A stretch of DNA of 64,000 nucleotides from Alkaliflexus imshenetskii DSM 15055. Its GTDB lineage: Bacteria > Bacteroidota > Bacteroidia > Bacteroidales > Marinilabiliaceae. Where the stretch lies: positions 3,311,725-3,375,724 of the forward strand of contig NZ_KI912105.1 in assembly GCF_000517065.1 (NCBI RefSeq). Direction: 5' to 3'. A model generated the notes under the pieces. That model searched no databases and was not told where the DNA came from. It saw only the letters and a list, made by a program, of their open reading frames with translations. This document shows positions 8,651-16,792 of the stretch, piece after piece; position 1 is the stretch's first letter, and every line of letters starts with the position of its first letter. A program made the position numbers and the translations under genes.

Positions 8651-9178
8651 ATGATAAAGCAAATATTGGTATTGGTTTGTAGTTTCATGATTTTCTCATG
8701 CAACAAGAATGAACCCATTGATTACTTAACCAATGGCACATGGGTTCTTGACAATGGGGCAACGTCCGCAGTGAACGAATCTGTTCGATTCAAGGCAGAC
8801 AATACCTATATTTTTGAGTCAGTATTGACGGTTCCATTATTTAACATACAGATACAGGGAACAATATCTGGTGAGTGGTCAAGTGACAAAAGCAAAATAA
8901 CTTTTCTGAGTTCCTTTGTAAATTTGCCAAATGATGACAGTGCGCTTGATTTCTTGTCTACAAAAACAGGGATTTCAATTGGGGCAATGTACGGATACTT
9001 GCATAATGATACTGTTTTGATTGGAGACTTGGATTCTATTCATTTCGATAATATACGTCATTCTGAAATTTTTCCCGGAACAGATTCAGATCAATGGAAT
9101 TGGACAATTATTAAACTGACCAAGGATTCATTGATAGTTGACTCAAAAGGCCATATTCTCAAATATTATAATAATTAG
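8651..9178 (+). CDS. Small lipoprotein, lipocalin-like
   Basis: A 175-residue predicted lipoprotein. ATG at 8651 gives the signal MIKQILVLVCSFMIFSC with Cys as the lipidated residue; a longer in-frame start at 8591 would bury that signal. The mature part begins with YLTNGTWVLDNG and continues with alternating strands (VRFKADNTYIFE, GTISGEWSSDKSKITF), ending with LIVDSKGHILKYY. This is the pattern of lipocalin-like domains common in Bacteroidota lipoproteins (W at the barrel start, repeated strand pairs). No ligand can be named. It stands alone between vat and an unrecognised gene. Confidence 0.7.
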   Translation: MIKQILVLVCSFMIFSCNKNEPIDYLTNGTWVLDNGATSAVNESVRFKADNTYIFESVLTVPLFNIQIQGTISGEWSSDKSKITFLSSFVNLPNDDSALDFLSTKTGISIGAMYGYLHNDTVLIGDLDSIHFDNIRHSEIFPGTDSDQWNWTIIKLTKDSLIVDSKGHILKYYNN

Positions 9179-9449
9179 CTGCCTGTGGATTATTTGAGGT
9201 TATAAAACCTTTTTATTTAAAAGTTTTCTCGTGCATTTTATACCATCGCCGGCATCAGAGTGGAGATGAAGTTTCAGCACAGATGTGTGCCACCTTTTTC
9301 ATTTCTACCTGAAAGCTTTATAACTTAAAAATCAGGGAATGTATGGTTCACTTCCAATGAATAAAGCGTCGGTGGTTTTAATCTCAATTTCACAATGATG
9401 TATCTGGGGGAAGCCCATCGTTGAATAAACATAAACTAAAATTTCAGTT

Positions 9450-10112
9450 ATGGCATCTTTAAGAAAAACACAGAGAATCTTGAAAGGATTAAAGTTAATT
9501 GGGAATTTTGTGGAACGACCATTAAGAGTAGGCGATATTGTAATTAATGATGATGGGCAGCATTTGATTTGGGCCAATATTGAAGACGTCATCGATGGTT
9601 TTTCGTTAAAAGGCAAAATTGAGAAATCTAATAGAGCCGATTTGAAGTACACTTCCGAATCAGGTGTTGAAGTGAAATTTGGTAGCAAAACAGATACCGC
9701 TGTTGCAGAAGGCGAAGTGGAGATTAAATTCAACTCCAGAAACAGTGCCTTTGTTTCGTTAAAGCAAATTGAGCGATCTTCGGTTAAGTTGGGTCTGGTT
9801 GACAAGGAGCTGAAGAAATATTGGAAGGACCACGGATTTGACAAAGGTGCAAACATCAACAAATATCACTTTATTTCTGAAGTCATTACGGCGCAATCAG
9901 GGACTTTAATATTCAGTCAGGATAAGGCAAATCGAGTGGTTCTTAAAGGTAAGAGCGATGTTCCGCTCACCTCTATGGCAGTTATTGGGAACGGCAGTGT
10001 GGAGTTTGTTATCAACACCAAAGCGACTTTGGAAATTATCAGCGAAACACAGATTCAACCCCTGTATGCTGCGGTGCGTTATAGAAGAAATGGAAATTTT
10101 GAAGTGGTTTAA
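9450..10112 (+). CDS. Unrecognised beta-rich protein
   Basis: A 220-residue protein whose family I do not recognise. It has no signal peptide or membrane segment, so it is probably cytoplasmic. The N-terminus is basic and helical (MASLRKTQRILKGLKLIGNF). The rest is mainly predicted strands with alternating charge, for example VEVKFGSKTDTAVAEGEVEIKF, a short helix around KELKKYWKDHGFDKG, and a C-terminal strand-rich part ending YAAVRYRRNGNFEVV. Regular codon structure over 660 bases supports a real gene. It is followed after 87 bases by tspO on the same strand, with no evidence of functional linkage. Confidence 0.65.
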   Translation: MASLRKTQRILKGLKLIGNFVERPLRVGDIVINDDGQHLIWANIEDVIDGFSLKGKIEKSNRADLKYTSESGVEVKFGSKTDTAVAEGEVEIKFNSRNSAFVSLKQIERSSVKLGLVDKELKKYWKDHGFDKGANINKYHFISEVITAQSGTLIFSQDKANRVVLKGKSDVPLTSMAVIGNGSVEFVINTKATLEIISETQIQPLYAAVRYRRNGNFEVV

Positions 10113-10199
10113 CCAATCTGACTGGCTCTTTGCCATTGTTTTTAGCAGCTCTGATATTGCCAATGAAGCATATCGTATTTTGAAAATATAGAACTGGAT

Positions 10200-10673
10200 A
10201 TGAGTAAAACATTGATTTTAAAACTGCTAATCTCCATATCACTGCCATTGGGTGTGGGTGCCATCGCCGGAATGTTTACAGCTCAGGCGGTACCCGAATG
10301 GTTTGCATCCTTAAACAGACCGTGGTTTAGTCCGCCCAATTGGGTGTTTGGCCCTGTTTGGACTGCCTTGTACTTACTTATGGGCGTCTCATTTTTTCTG
10401 ATTTGGAACCAAGGGGCAAGCCGAAATCGTCAACTGGCTGTTGTTGTATATTTCATTCAGTTGCTATTAAACTTTGCATGGAGCTTTATTTTCTTTTACT
10501 TCAAAATGATTGGCCTTGCTTTGGTCGAAATTTCATTGCTGTGGCTGAGTATTGTGGTAATGTTGCTTTTGTTTCACAGAGTTAAGCCAGCCGCTGCATA
10601 CCTCAATCTGCCCTATTTTTTGTGGGTTACTTTTGCTACGTTTCTTACAGCAGGTTATTTTTTGCTAAACTGA
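10200..10673 (+). CDS. tspO: TspO/MBR family tryptophan-rich sensory protein
   Basis: A 157-residue membrane protein with five hydrophobic segments, the length and topology of TspO, which binds porphyrins and related ligands and in bacteria affects tetrapyrrole and stress regulation. Typical residues are present: PEWFASLNRPWFSPPNW near the first loop, VFGPVWTALYLLMGVS in segment 2, and LNFAWSFIFF in segment 3. The start is ATG at 10200. No tetrapyrrole genes are adjacent. Confidence 0.93.
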   Translation: MSKTLILKLLISISLPLGVGAIAGMFTAQAVPEWFASLNRPWFSPPNWVFGPVWTALYLLMGVSFFLIWNQGASRNRQLAVVVYFIQLLLNFAWSFIFFYFKMIGLALVEISLLWLSIVVMLLLFHRVKPAAAYLNLPYFLWVTFATFLTAGYFLLN

Positions 10674-10778
10674 CTTCAATTTTCCATGCTTTAGCTAAAA
10701 AAACCAAGGGTTTCGTTCCATCTCTGTCAACTATTATTCATAAATTTGTTTATACAGTTTAGAAATATTATGTTGACG

Positions 10779-12284
10779 ATGAAGATTTTTCCCGTTCATA
10801 GCATCGCAAATCTCGACGCATATACCATAGAGAACGAACCTATCTTGTCTGTGAACCTTATGGAAAGGGCCTCCAGACGCTTGTTCGACATCTTGAAGGT
10901 ACGCTATGCCGGTCGACCTTTTATTGTGCTGGCCGGGCCTGGCAACAACGGGGGAGATGCTTTGGCTTTGTCGCGCATGTTGCTGCTCGAGGGTTTTGTT
11001 GTAACCACGGTTATGTTGCAATCTGAAGGGTTATCAAGCGATGCACAAATTAACCGGGATCGTCTTGGACATCTGTTACAATCTGTAATTGTAGAACTGG
11101 ATAAGGGGGATGCTTTTCCTGTGGTGCCTGACAATTGTGTAATTCTCGACGGGCTTTTTGGAGCTGGACTTAACCGTCCGCTTGAGGGCAGAGCCAGAGA
11201 GTTGGTGCAATTTGTGAATGGATTAAACAAGGAGGTGATCGCCATTGATTTACCTTCCGGATTAATGGGTGAAGATAACAGCGTCAATGCGCGCGATGGC
11301 ATTATTAAAGCCTCTGTTACTTATGCTTTTCAATTTCCCCGTCTGGCGTTTCTTTTTCCTGAAAACCATGCGTATGTTGGGCAATGGGAGGTTATTCCCA
11401 TCGGAATTCATCCGTCCATTATAGAGGCTACTCAATCCAATTGGTATCTTACAACCATAGCCGACTGCAAAAAATTTCTTCCCAAAAGGCAGCGGTTCGA
11501 TCACAAAGGGGTCAACGGCCATGCGCTGCTTATAGCGGGCAGTTATGGCAGAATGGGCGCCGCGGTTTTAGCATCGCGGGCTTGTATGAAAGCCGGTGCC
11601 GGACTTCTTACGGTTCAGATTCCACACGCCACCTGTAATGTGCTGCATACAGCTGTTCCTGAAGCCATGGTGAGCATCGACCGTTCTGATCTGATGTTCA
11701 CTGAATTTCCTCCGCTTGAATCGTTTTCGGCAGTAGGGGTTGGGCCTGGCATAGGTGTGCGATCAAATTCATATAAGGCACTCTCTGAACTTCTTGATGT
11801 TATTGGTTCTAAACCATTGGTTTTGGATGCCGATGCACTGAATATTTTGGCGCAACATCCCGAATTGCTCAATAAACTGCCCGCGAATGCTGTGCTTACG
11901 CCGCATCCAAAGGAGTTTGAACGCCTTGCGGGTGCCTCTGACGATGATTACAGTCGTTTGCAAAAGGCTGTGTTATTCAGTCAGAAGTATAGTGTAATAT
12001 TGGTCTTGAAAGGAGCTTATACTGTGATTGTTTCACCCGATGGCGTTTGCCGATTCAATTCAACCGGTAACCCCGGAATGGCAACTGCCGGTAGTGGCGA
12101 CGCTCTCACTGGTATTATTCTGGCTTTTCTCGGACGTGGCATGGAACCAATTGAAGCTGCTGTGCTTGGCGTTTGTTTGCATGGCATGGCAGGAGACATT
12201 GCTCGTGAAGCGGAAGGCGAGGACGCTCTCACAACTTCAGACCTTATTCAGTCATTGGGTAAAGCGTTTTGGAGATTGCATTGA
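10779..12284 (+). CDS. nnr: Bifunctional NAD(P)HX epimerase / ADP-dependent dehydratase
   Basis: A two-domain repair enzyme that epimerises and dehydrates hydrated NAD(P)H. The N-terminal YjeF_N epimerase domain (about 1-215) has GPGNNGGDALALSR, GLFGAGLNRPL and DLPSGL. The C-terminal ribokinase-like dehydratase domain (about 225-500) has KGVNGHALLIAGSYGRMG, GVGPGIG, LVLDADALN, LTPHPKEFERL and NPGMATAGSGDALTG. Length is normal for the fused form. ATG at 10779 (MKIFPVHSI) is preferred because family members start this way; in-frame starts also exist at 10770 and at a TTG at 10746. It leads a same-strand group with DUF4831, pepD and the MFS gene, although 96 bases separate it from the next gene. 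Confidence 0.95.
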   Translation: MKIFPVHSIANLDAYTIENEPILSVNLMERASRRLFDILKVRYAGRPFIVLAGPGNNGGDALALSRMLLLEGFVVTTVMLQSEGLSSDAQINRDRLGHLLQSVIVELDKGDAFPVVPDNCVILDGLFGAGLNRPLEGRARELVQFVNGLNKEVIAIDLPSGLMGEDNSVNARDGIIKASVTYAFQFPRLAFLFPENHAYVGQWEVIPIGIHPSIIEATQSNWYLTTIADCKKFLPKRQRFDHKGVNGHALLIAGSYGRMGAAVLASRACMKAGAGLLTVQIPHATCNVLHTAVPEAMVSIDRSDLMFTEFPPLESFSAVGVGPGIGVRSNSYKALSELLDVIGSKPLVLDADALNILAQHPELLNKLPANAVLTPHPKEFERLAGASDDDYSRLQKAVLFSQKYSVILVLKGAYTVIVSPDGVCRFNSTGNPGMATAGSGDALTGIILAFLGRGMEPIEAAVLGVCLHGMAGDIAREAEGEDALTTSDLIQSLGKAFWRLH

Positions 12285-12380
12285 TTTTGCTTTATTTCTG
12301 CTGCCATCAATCTGGTTTCTGGCAGGCTGTTTGCTGCAAGTGCCGGGTAAACCGAATTTTAACTCTAAAAGTACGTTGTT

Positions 12381-13469
12381 ATGTTTGCAAAAAGTATATT
12401 GGTTGCGCTGATTGTGATTTTGGCCGGATGTTCTTCCGGACGAACAGTTAATACCGGAAGTGTGGCGCCTGTTGGGTCAAAAATCCCCACTGAACATGGG
12501 GTATGGTACTATCTGCCCGAAACGGTGGTGCGTGTTGAGATAATCGCTGAAAAGAGAGTGGAGAAAGCAGGTCCCTTTTTCCGTTTTGCCCAGCGTTTCT
12601 TAAATATCACCGATGTGATTACCGAGAACAAGGAGGGCTGGCAAATCGTTGGTGCACATGTGACTACAGTTGGGCAGCCTGATAAAAGCCGAATGTATCG
12701 TATCTCTACCACAGGAACGCCTTCCCTGGCGGCCGTAAGTTTAAATGCTCAAGGTGTTTTGCAGGGTGTGAATTTGGATTATGTCACCAAAGAGTTGTCA
12801 CATGCAGATAAACCAAAGTCGGTTATAACTTTAAGCGATGTGAATTTTAACGATGCTCCGCTTACCGAAGAGCAGCTCATCAAGAGCAGCACTACAGCCA
12901 TGGCCGAAGAGGTAGCCAAAGAGATTTATCGTTTACGCGAAATGCGTGCCAATATTCTGAAAGGTGACGTGGATCTATTGCCGCCTGATAAGGGTTCCTA
13001 TGAATTGGTGCTTGAGGAGATTGCACGTCAGGAATCGGCCTATCTGGCTCTTTTTAAGGGCAAGGTGGAAACTCAGCAGGTGTCAGCTTTCTATGATTTT
13101 GTGCCCGATGCGGTGAATCCTTTAAATACTGTGCTTTTGAGGTTCTCGAATCAAAACGGTTTTTTGGATAAGATGGATGTGAGCGGAACACCTGTCTATA
13201 TTGAGGTGGAAGTGGATGAAAAACAGATGCGCGATTTTGTGGCTGCCGAAAATGGCAAATCTACAAATACCCGTGGTTTGGTTTATCGCACACCGGTTCC
13301 TGCTGAAGTGCGTGTCATCGATCGCACACTCCTTCTGGTGTCAGAGCATGTTCTGCTGGGACAGTTTGGACAGACTTTAAGACTACCGGCCGATTTACTC
13401 GATAACCAGGGGGTTAAGGTTGAACTTGACCACGCCACAGGTGCTTTAAAAAGAATCTCTTTTAAATGA
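12381..13469 (+). CDS. DUF4831 family lipoprotein
   Basis: A 362-residue envelope protein specific to Bacteroidota, function unknown. The N-terminus MFAKSILVALIVILAGCSSG is a lipoprotein signal. The mature sequence opens with GVWYYLPETVVRVEI and continues with PFFRFAQRFLNITDVITE, both typical of DUF4831. A central helical part (LTEEQLIKSSTTAMAEEVAKEIYRLRE) is followed by a strand-rich C-terminal half ending ELDHATGALKRISFK. Its stop codon overlaps the upstream candidate start of pepD in an ATGA arrangement, which suggests translational coupling. Confidence 0.82.
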   Translation: MFAKSILVALIVILAGCSSGRTVNTGSVAPVGSKIPTEHGVWYYLPETVVRVEIIAEKRVEKAGPFFRFAQRFLNITDVITENKEGWQIVGAHVTTVGQPDKSRMYRISTTGTPSLAAVSLNAQGVLQGVNLDYVTKELSHADKPKSVITLSDVNFNDAPLTEEQLIKSSTTAMAEEVAKEIYRLREMRANILKGDVDLLPPDKGSYELVLEEIARQESAYLALFKGKVETQQVSAFYDFVPDAVNPLNTVLLRFSNQNGFLDKMDVSGTPVYIEVEVDEKQMRDFVAAENGKSTNTRGLVYRTPVPAEVRVIDRTLLLVSEHVLLGQFGQTLRLPADLLDNQGVKVELDHATGALKRISFK

Positions 13470-14932
13470 TACACATAGATATGGAGAATACAATTGCCAA
13501 TTTGGAGCCGAAATTGCTCTGGAAGCATTTTAATGCGTTAACTGCCATTCCGCGACCTTCAAAAAAGGAGCGTGCAGCAGTGACATACGTGCAGGATTTT
13601 GGTCACAAACTTGGACTCGAAGTGGTTACCGATGGTGTTGGTAACGTCGTAATCCGTAAGCCTGCCGCTCCAGGGCATGAATCTCGTCCGGGGGTGATAC
13701 TTCAGGCGCACCTGGATATGGTTCCTCAGAAAAATAGCGGTAAAGTACATGATTTTGAAAAGGATCCAATTGAGACCTTTATCGAAGATGGTTGGGTAAA
13801 GGCAAAAGGTACCACTCTTGGAGCCGATAATGGCATTGGTGTGGCAGCAATATTGGCTGTTTTGGAGTCTGATAACCTGATGCACGGCCCAATAGAAGGG
13901 TTATTTACTGTAGATGAGGAGACAGGAATGACTGGTGCAAACAACCTTCAACCTGGTGTTTTGAGAGGGGATATTTTGATAAATCTCGACTCAGAAGATG
14001 AGGGCGAGCTTTACGTGGGCTGCGCAGGTGGAACCAATGCCAATGTGGTATTTTCGTTTCATGAAAACCCTGTCCCAAAAGGCCACAAAGGGTTTAAACT
14101 TGCACTTGTAGGATTAAAAGGGGGGCACTCCGGAATGGATATCAATATGGGGCGGGGAAATGCTAATAAATTGCTCTTCCGGTTCATCAAATATGCGGTA
14201 GCAAATCTGGGGGCACGCCTCTCATCGGTTGATGGGGGCAGTTTACGCAACGCCATCCCGCGCGAAGCATTTGCCGTGGTCACAATTCCTGCTGATCAGA
14301 CACAAAACTTTATGGATGCTGTTGAGGATTTTCTGGATATCTATCGAAGTGAATTTGGCAATGTGGAGCCAGATTTAAATCTAACAGCCGATGAGACAAC
14401 GATTCCTTCATTGGTGATGGAAGAGGTGGTGCAGGACGATTTGATCAACGCCATCCAGGCTTGTCCCAACGGTGTTATACGCATGAGCACCGAAATGGAG
14501 GGTCTCGTGGAAACCTCTCTCAACCTGGCCATCGTTAAAACCGACAACCGCGAAGTTAAAGTAATGGCTCTTTTACGCAGCTCCGTTGATTCAGCAAAGG
14601 ATGATCTGGAATCTTCGCTTGAGAGTCTTTTCGGACTTGCGGGTGCGGAAGTTTGGTTCGACGGTCACTACCCCGGATGGAAACCAAATTTGGAGAGTAG
14701 CATACTCCAAACCATGCAGAAAGTTTATCGTGAAAAGTGGAATCGGACGCCCGAAATAAAAGCCATACATGCTGGATTGGAATGTGGTATTCTGGGTAAT
14801 GTCTATCCCAATTGGGATATGATTTCGTGTGGTCCTACCATTCGTTATCCACATTCACCCGACGAAAAAGTGAATATTGATAGCGTTGGCTTATTCTGGC
14901 AGTTCCTAACTGCCACCCTTAGTGAAGTGTAA
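13466..14932 (+). CDS. pepD: Aminoacyl-histidine dipeptidase (M20 family)
   Basis: A 488-residue cytosolic zinc dipeptidase that cleaves Xaa-His and other dipeptides. Metal and catalytic motifs are in order: GVILQAHLDMVPQ (His-x-Asp), TLGADNGIG (bridging Asp), FTVDEETGM (catalytic Glu and metal Glu), INLDSEDEG, and PHSPDEKVNI (last His). Length fits PepD. The N-terminus LWKHFNALTAIPRPSKKE is the usual opening. Starts at 13466 (overlapping the upstream stop) and 13481 (MENTIANLEP) are both possible; the overlapping start is given because of the ATGA junction, but the shorter form matches relatives equally well. The MFS gene follows after 24 bases. Confidence 0.95.
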   Translation: MIHIDMENTIANLEPKLLWKHFNALTAIPRPSKKERAAVTYVQDFGHKLGLEVVTDGVGNVVIRKPAAPGHESRPGVILQAHLDMVPQKNSGKVHDFEKDPIETFIEDGWVKAKGTTLGADNGIGVAAILAVLESDNLMHGPIEGLFTVDEETGMTGANNLQPGVLRGDILINLDSEDEGELYVGCAGGTNANVVFSFHENPVPKGHKGFKLALVGLKGGHSGMDINMGRGNANKLLFRFIKYAVANLGARLSSVDGGSLRNAIPREAFAVVTIPADQTQNFMDAVEDFLDIYRSEFGNVEPDLNLTADETTIPSLVMEEVVQDDLINAIQACPNGVIRMSTEMEGLVETSLNLAIVKTDNREVKVMALLRSSVDSAKDDLESSLESLFGLAGAEVWFDGHYPGWKPNLESSILQTMQKVYREKWNRTPEIKAIHAGLECGILGNVYPNWDMISCGPTIRYPHSPDEKVNIDSVGLFWQFLTATLSEV

Positions 14933-14956
14933 TAATTTGGTTTATAGCGATATAAT

Positions 14957-16513
14957 ATGAAGCATACTTTGCGTGATTCCGCAGCTGTTCGCTGGCTTGT
15001 GTTGGTATTAGTCAGCAGTTTAATGTTTTCTACCTATTGGTTTTACGATTTTTTTGGAGGGCTTAAAGGGCTCATGAACAGTGAGCTGGGTATTTCCAGC
15101 GAAGAGTTTGGTCGCATCATTGCTTCCACAACTTTTGCCAACGTGTTTGGCATGATTATTTTAGGAGGCATCATTCTCGATAAATGGGGAATACGCATTT
15201 CAGGACTCGTCTTCGGTGGTCTGGCATTTGCCGGGGCATCCTTATCAGCTTTGGCCGTAATGGGTGTATTGGGCGATGATAAATCAACCATGCTTGTTTG
15301 GTCTATGACTGGCAGAGTGCTGTTTGGCATTGGCATGGAGGTGGTTTGCGTAATTGTAACCCGTGCCGTTGTGAAGTGGTTCATGGGGTATGAACTTGCC
15401 CTGGCAATGGCTGTAAACATTGGTTTTGGACGTTTGGGCACGGCTCTCGGCATCTCAATCTCACCCGATATCGCCGCCGGCTCTGTGGCGCCTGCGGTGA
15501 GCTTTGCTGCAATTCTGATTGGAATATCAATTCTCTTTTTTATCATCTATCTCTTTTTTGACATTCGTCTGGATAGGCAAAGAGCTGGTGCATCGCCCGA
15601 AACTGAAAGCATTGCAGCTGAAGAGGAGTTTCATCTTTCCGATTTCTTGAAACTCGTTACCGACCGTTCCTTTATTTTTATCACTTTGTTGTGTGTGGCG
15701 TTTTATTCTGCCGTTTTTCCGCTGTTACAATATACACCGGATTTGCTGGTGAATAAGTTTGGCTTTTCTTATGAACTGGCAGCAGGCGGGGAGTTTGCGC
15801 TTATGGGCAGTGTTACAATGGGCACCGTTTTTATTTATGTGATGCTATTTTTATTCGGACTTGGCTTCTCAATGGTTCCACCATCATTCAAGAGAGTGTG
15901 GAGTCGCATGCTCAGCTTTGCGCTGATACTGCTTGTGTTTGGGTTTTTTATCTATTCGCTGAAGGATGTGTTTCAGGTATGGTTCAGGAATGGCCCAAAA
16001 ACGGCTTCACTCATTCCCATGGGCACCATTTTATTTACGCCTGTTTTTGGAAGCCTTGTAGATAAACGTGGAAAGTCAGCTTCGCTCATGATCTTGGGAT
16101 CGTTACTGCTTATCTTTGCCAATCTCTCGTTGTCTGTGTTCAATAATGTTTGGCTGGGTTACATGGGATTGTTTAGTCTGGGTATTGCTTTTTCGCTGGT
16201 TCCGGCTGCCATGTGGCCTGCCGTGGCACGTATTGTGGCCGAAAGCAGGCTTGGAACAGCCTATGCTACCATGTTTACAGTTCAGAACTGGGGTCTTTTC
16301 ACCTTTTTCTGGGGTATCGGGGCATTGCTCGATTATGTGAATAAAGACAACCTTGTGGAGATTAATGCCGGAAATATGAGTTACGATTATACCATACCTG
16401 TATTGATGTTGGTCTTGATAGGTATAGTATCAATTTTTCTGGCATATCAACTTAAGATCGCCGACAAACGACAGGGTTATGGTTTGGAGAATCCACATCA
16501 AAAGCCTGCGTAA
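14957..16513 (+). CDS. Major facilitator superfamily transporter
   Basis: A 518-residue inner membrane protein with 12 predicted membrane segments. The loop between segments 2 and 3 reads GGIILDKWGIRISG, a recognisable form of the MFS motif A (G-x-x-x-D-x-x-G-x-R), and GSLVDKRGKSASL repeats it in the second half. A central soluble loop (ASPETESIAAEEEFHLSDF) separates the halves. The substrate is not evident. Close coupling to pepD suggests import of peptides or their products, as an inference from position only. Confidence 0.88.
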   Translation: MKHTLRDSAAVRWLVLVLVSSLMFSTYWFYDFFGGLKGLMNSELGISSEEFGRIIASTTFANVFGMIILGGIILDKWGIRISGLVFGGLAFAGASLSALAVMGVLGDDKSTMLVWSMTGRVLFGIGMEVVCVIVTRAVVKWFMGYELALAMAVNIGFGRLGTALGISISPDIAAGSVAPAVSFAAILIGISILFFIIYLFFDIRLDRQRAGASPETESIAAEEEFHLSDFLKLVTDRSFIFITLLCVAFYSAVFPLLQYTPDLLVNKFGFSYELAAGGEFALMGSVTMGTVFIYVMLFLFGLGFSMVPPSFKRVWSRMLSFALILLVFGFFIYSLKDVFQVWFRNGPKTASLIPMGTILFTPVFGSLVDKRGKSASLMILGSLLLIFANLSLSVFNNVWLGYMGLFSLGIAFSLVPAAMWPAVARIVAESRLGTAYATMFTVQNWGLFTFFWGIGALLDYVNKDNLVEINAGNMSYDYTIPVLMLVLIGIVSIFLAYQLKIADKRQGYGLENPHQKPA

Positions 16514-16549
16514 AAGATATTCTAGTTTGATCAGGCCACGATTTATTAC

Positions 16550-16763
16550 CTGTTTTAATTTATAAAGCATGGAATAGACGCAAAAAGACTTTTAGATTTT
16601 AGACCGATAGAGTAGTTGAGGAAGATGATTAGAGTGACCTTATTTTCTGTTCAATCATATCTGTCAGTCTAAATATCTAATCCCGCATTGTGGGACTTCG
16701 CTTTGCTCTGCATCAAATAGTCTAATAATCTTCATAGCAGATTAGTGTGATTTTAAACAGTTA
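16550..16763 (+). repeat. Dispersed intergenic repeat, copy B
   Basis: This second copy of the repeat fills most of the 279-base gap between the MFS and ABC genes. It has the same ordered blocks as copy A: AAAGCATGGAATAGACGC, ACTTTTAGATTTTAGACCGA, GTAGTTGAGGAAGATGATTA, CAGTCTAAATATCTAA, and the right edge TTTTAAACAGTTAC. It is longer than the others because an extra segment with a small hairpin (TCCCGCATTGTGGGA, from 16681) lies between the core and the right edge. No coding potential. Confidence 0.75.
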
Positions 16764-16792
16764 CTTCGTAATTATTTTATAAAAGGGTTCTC

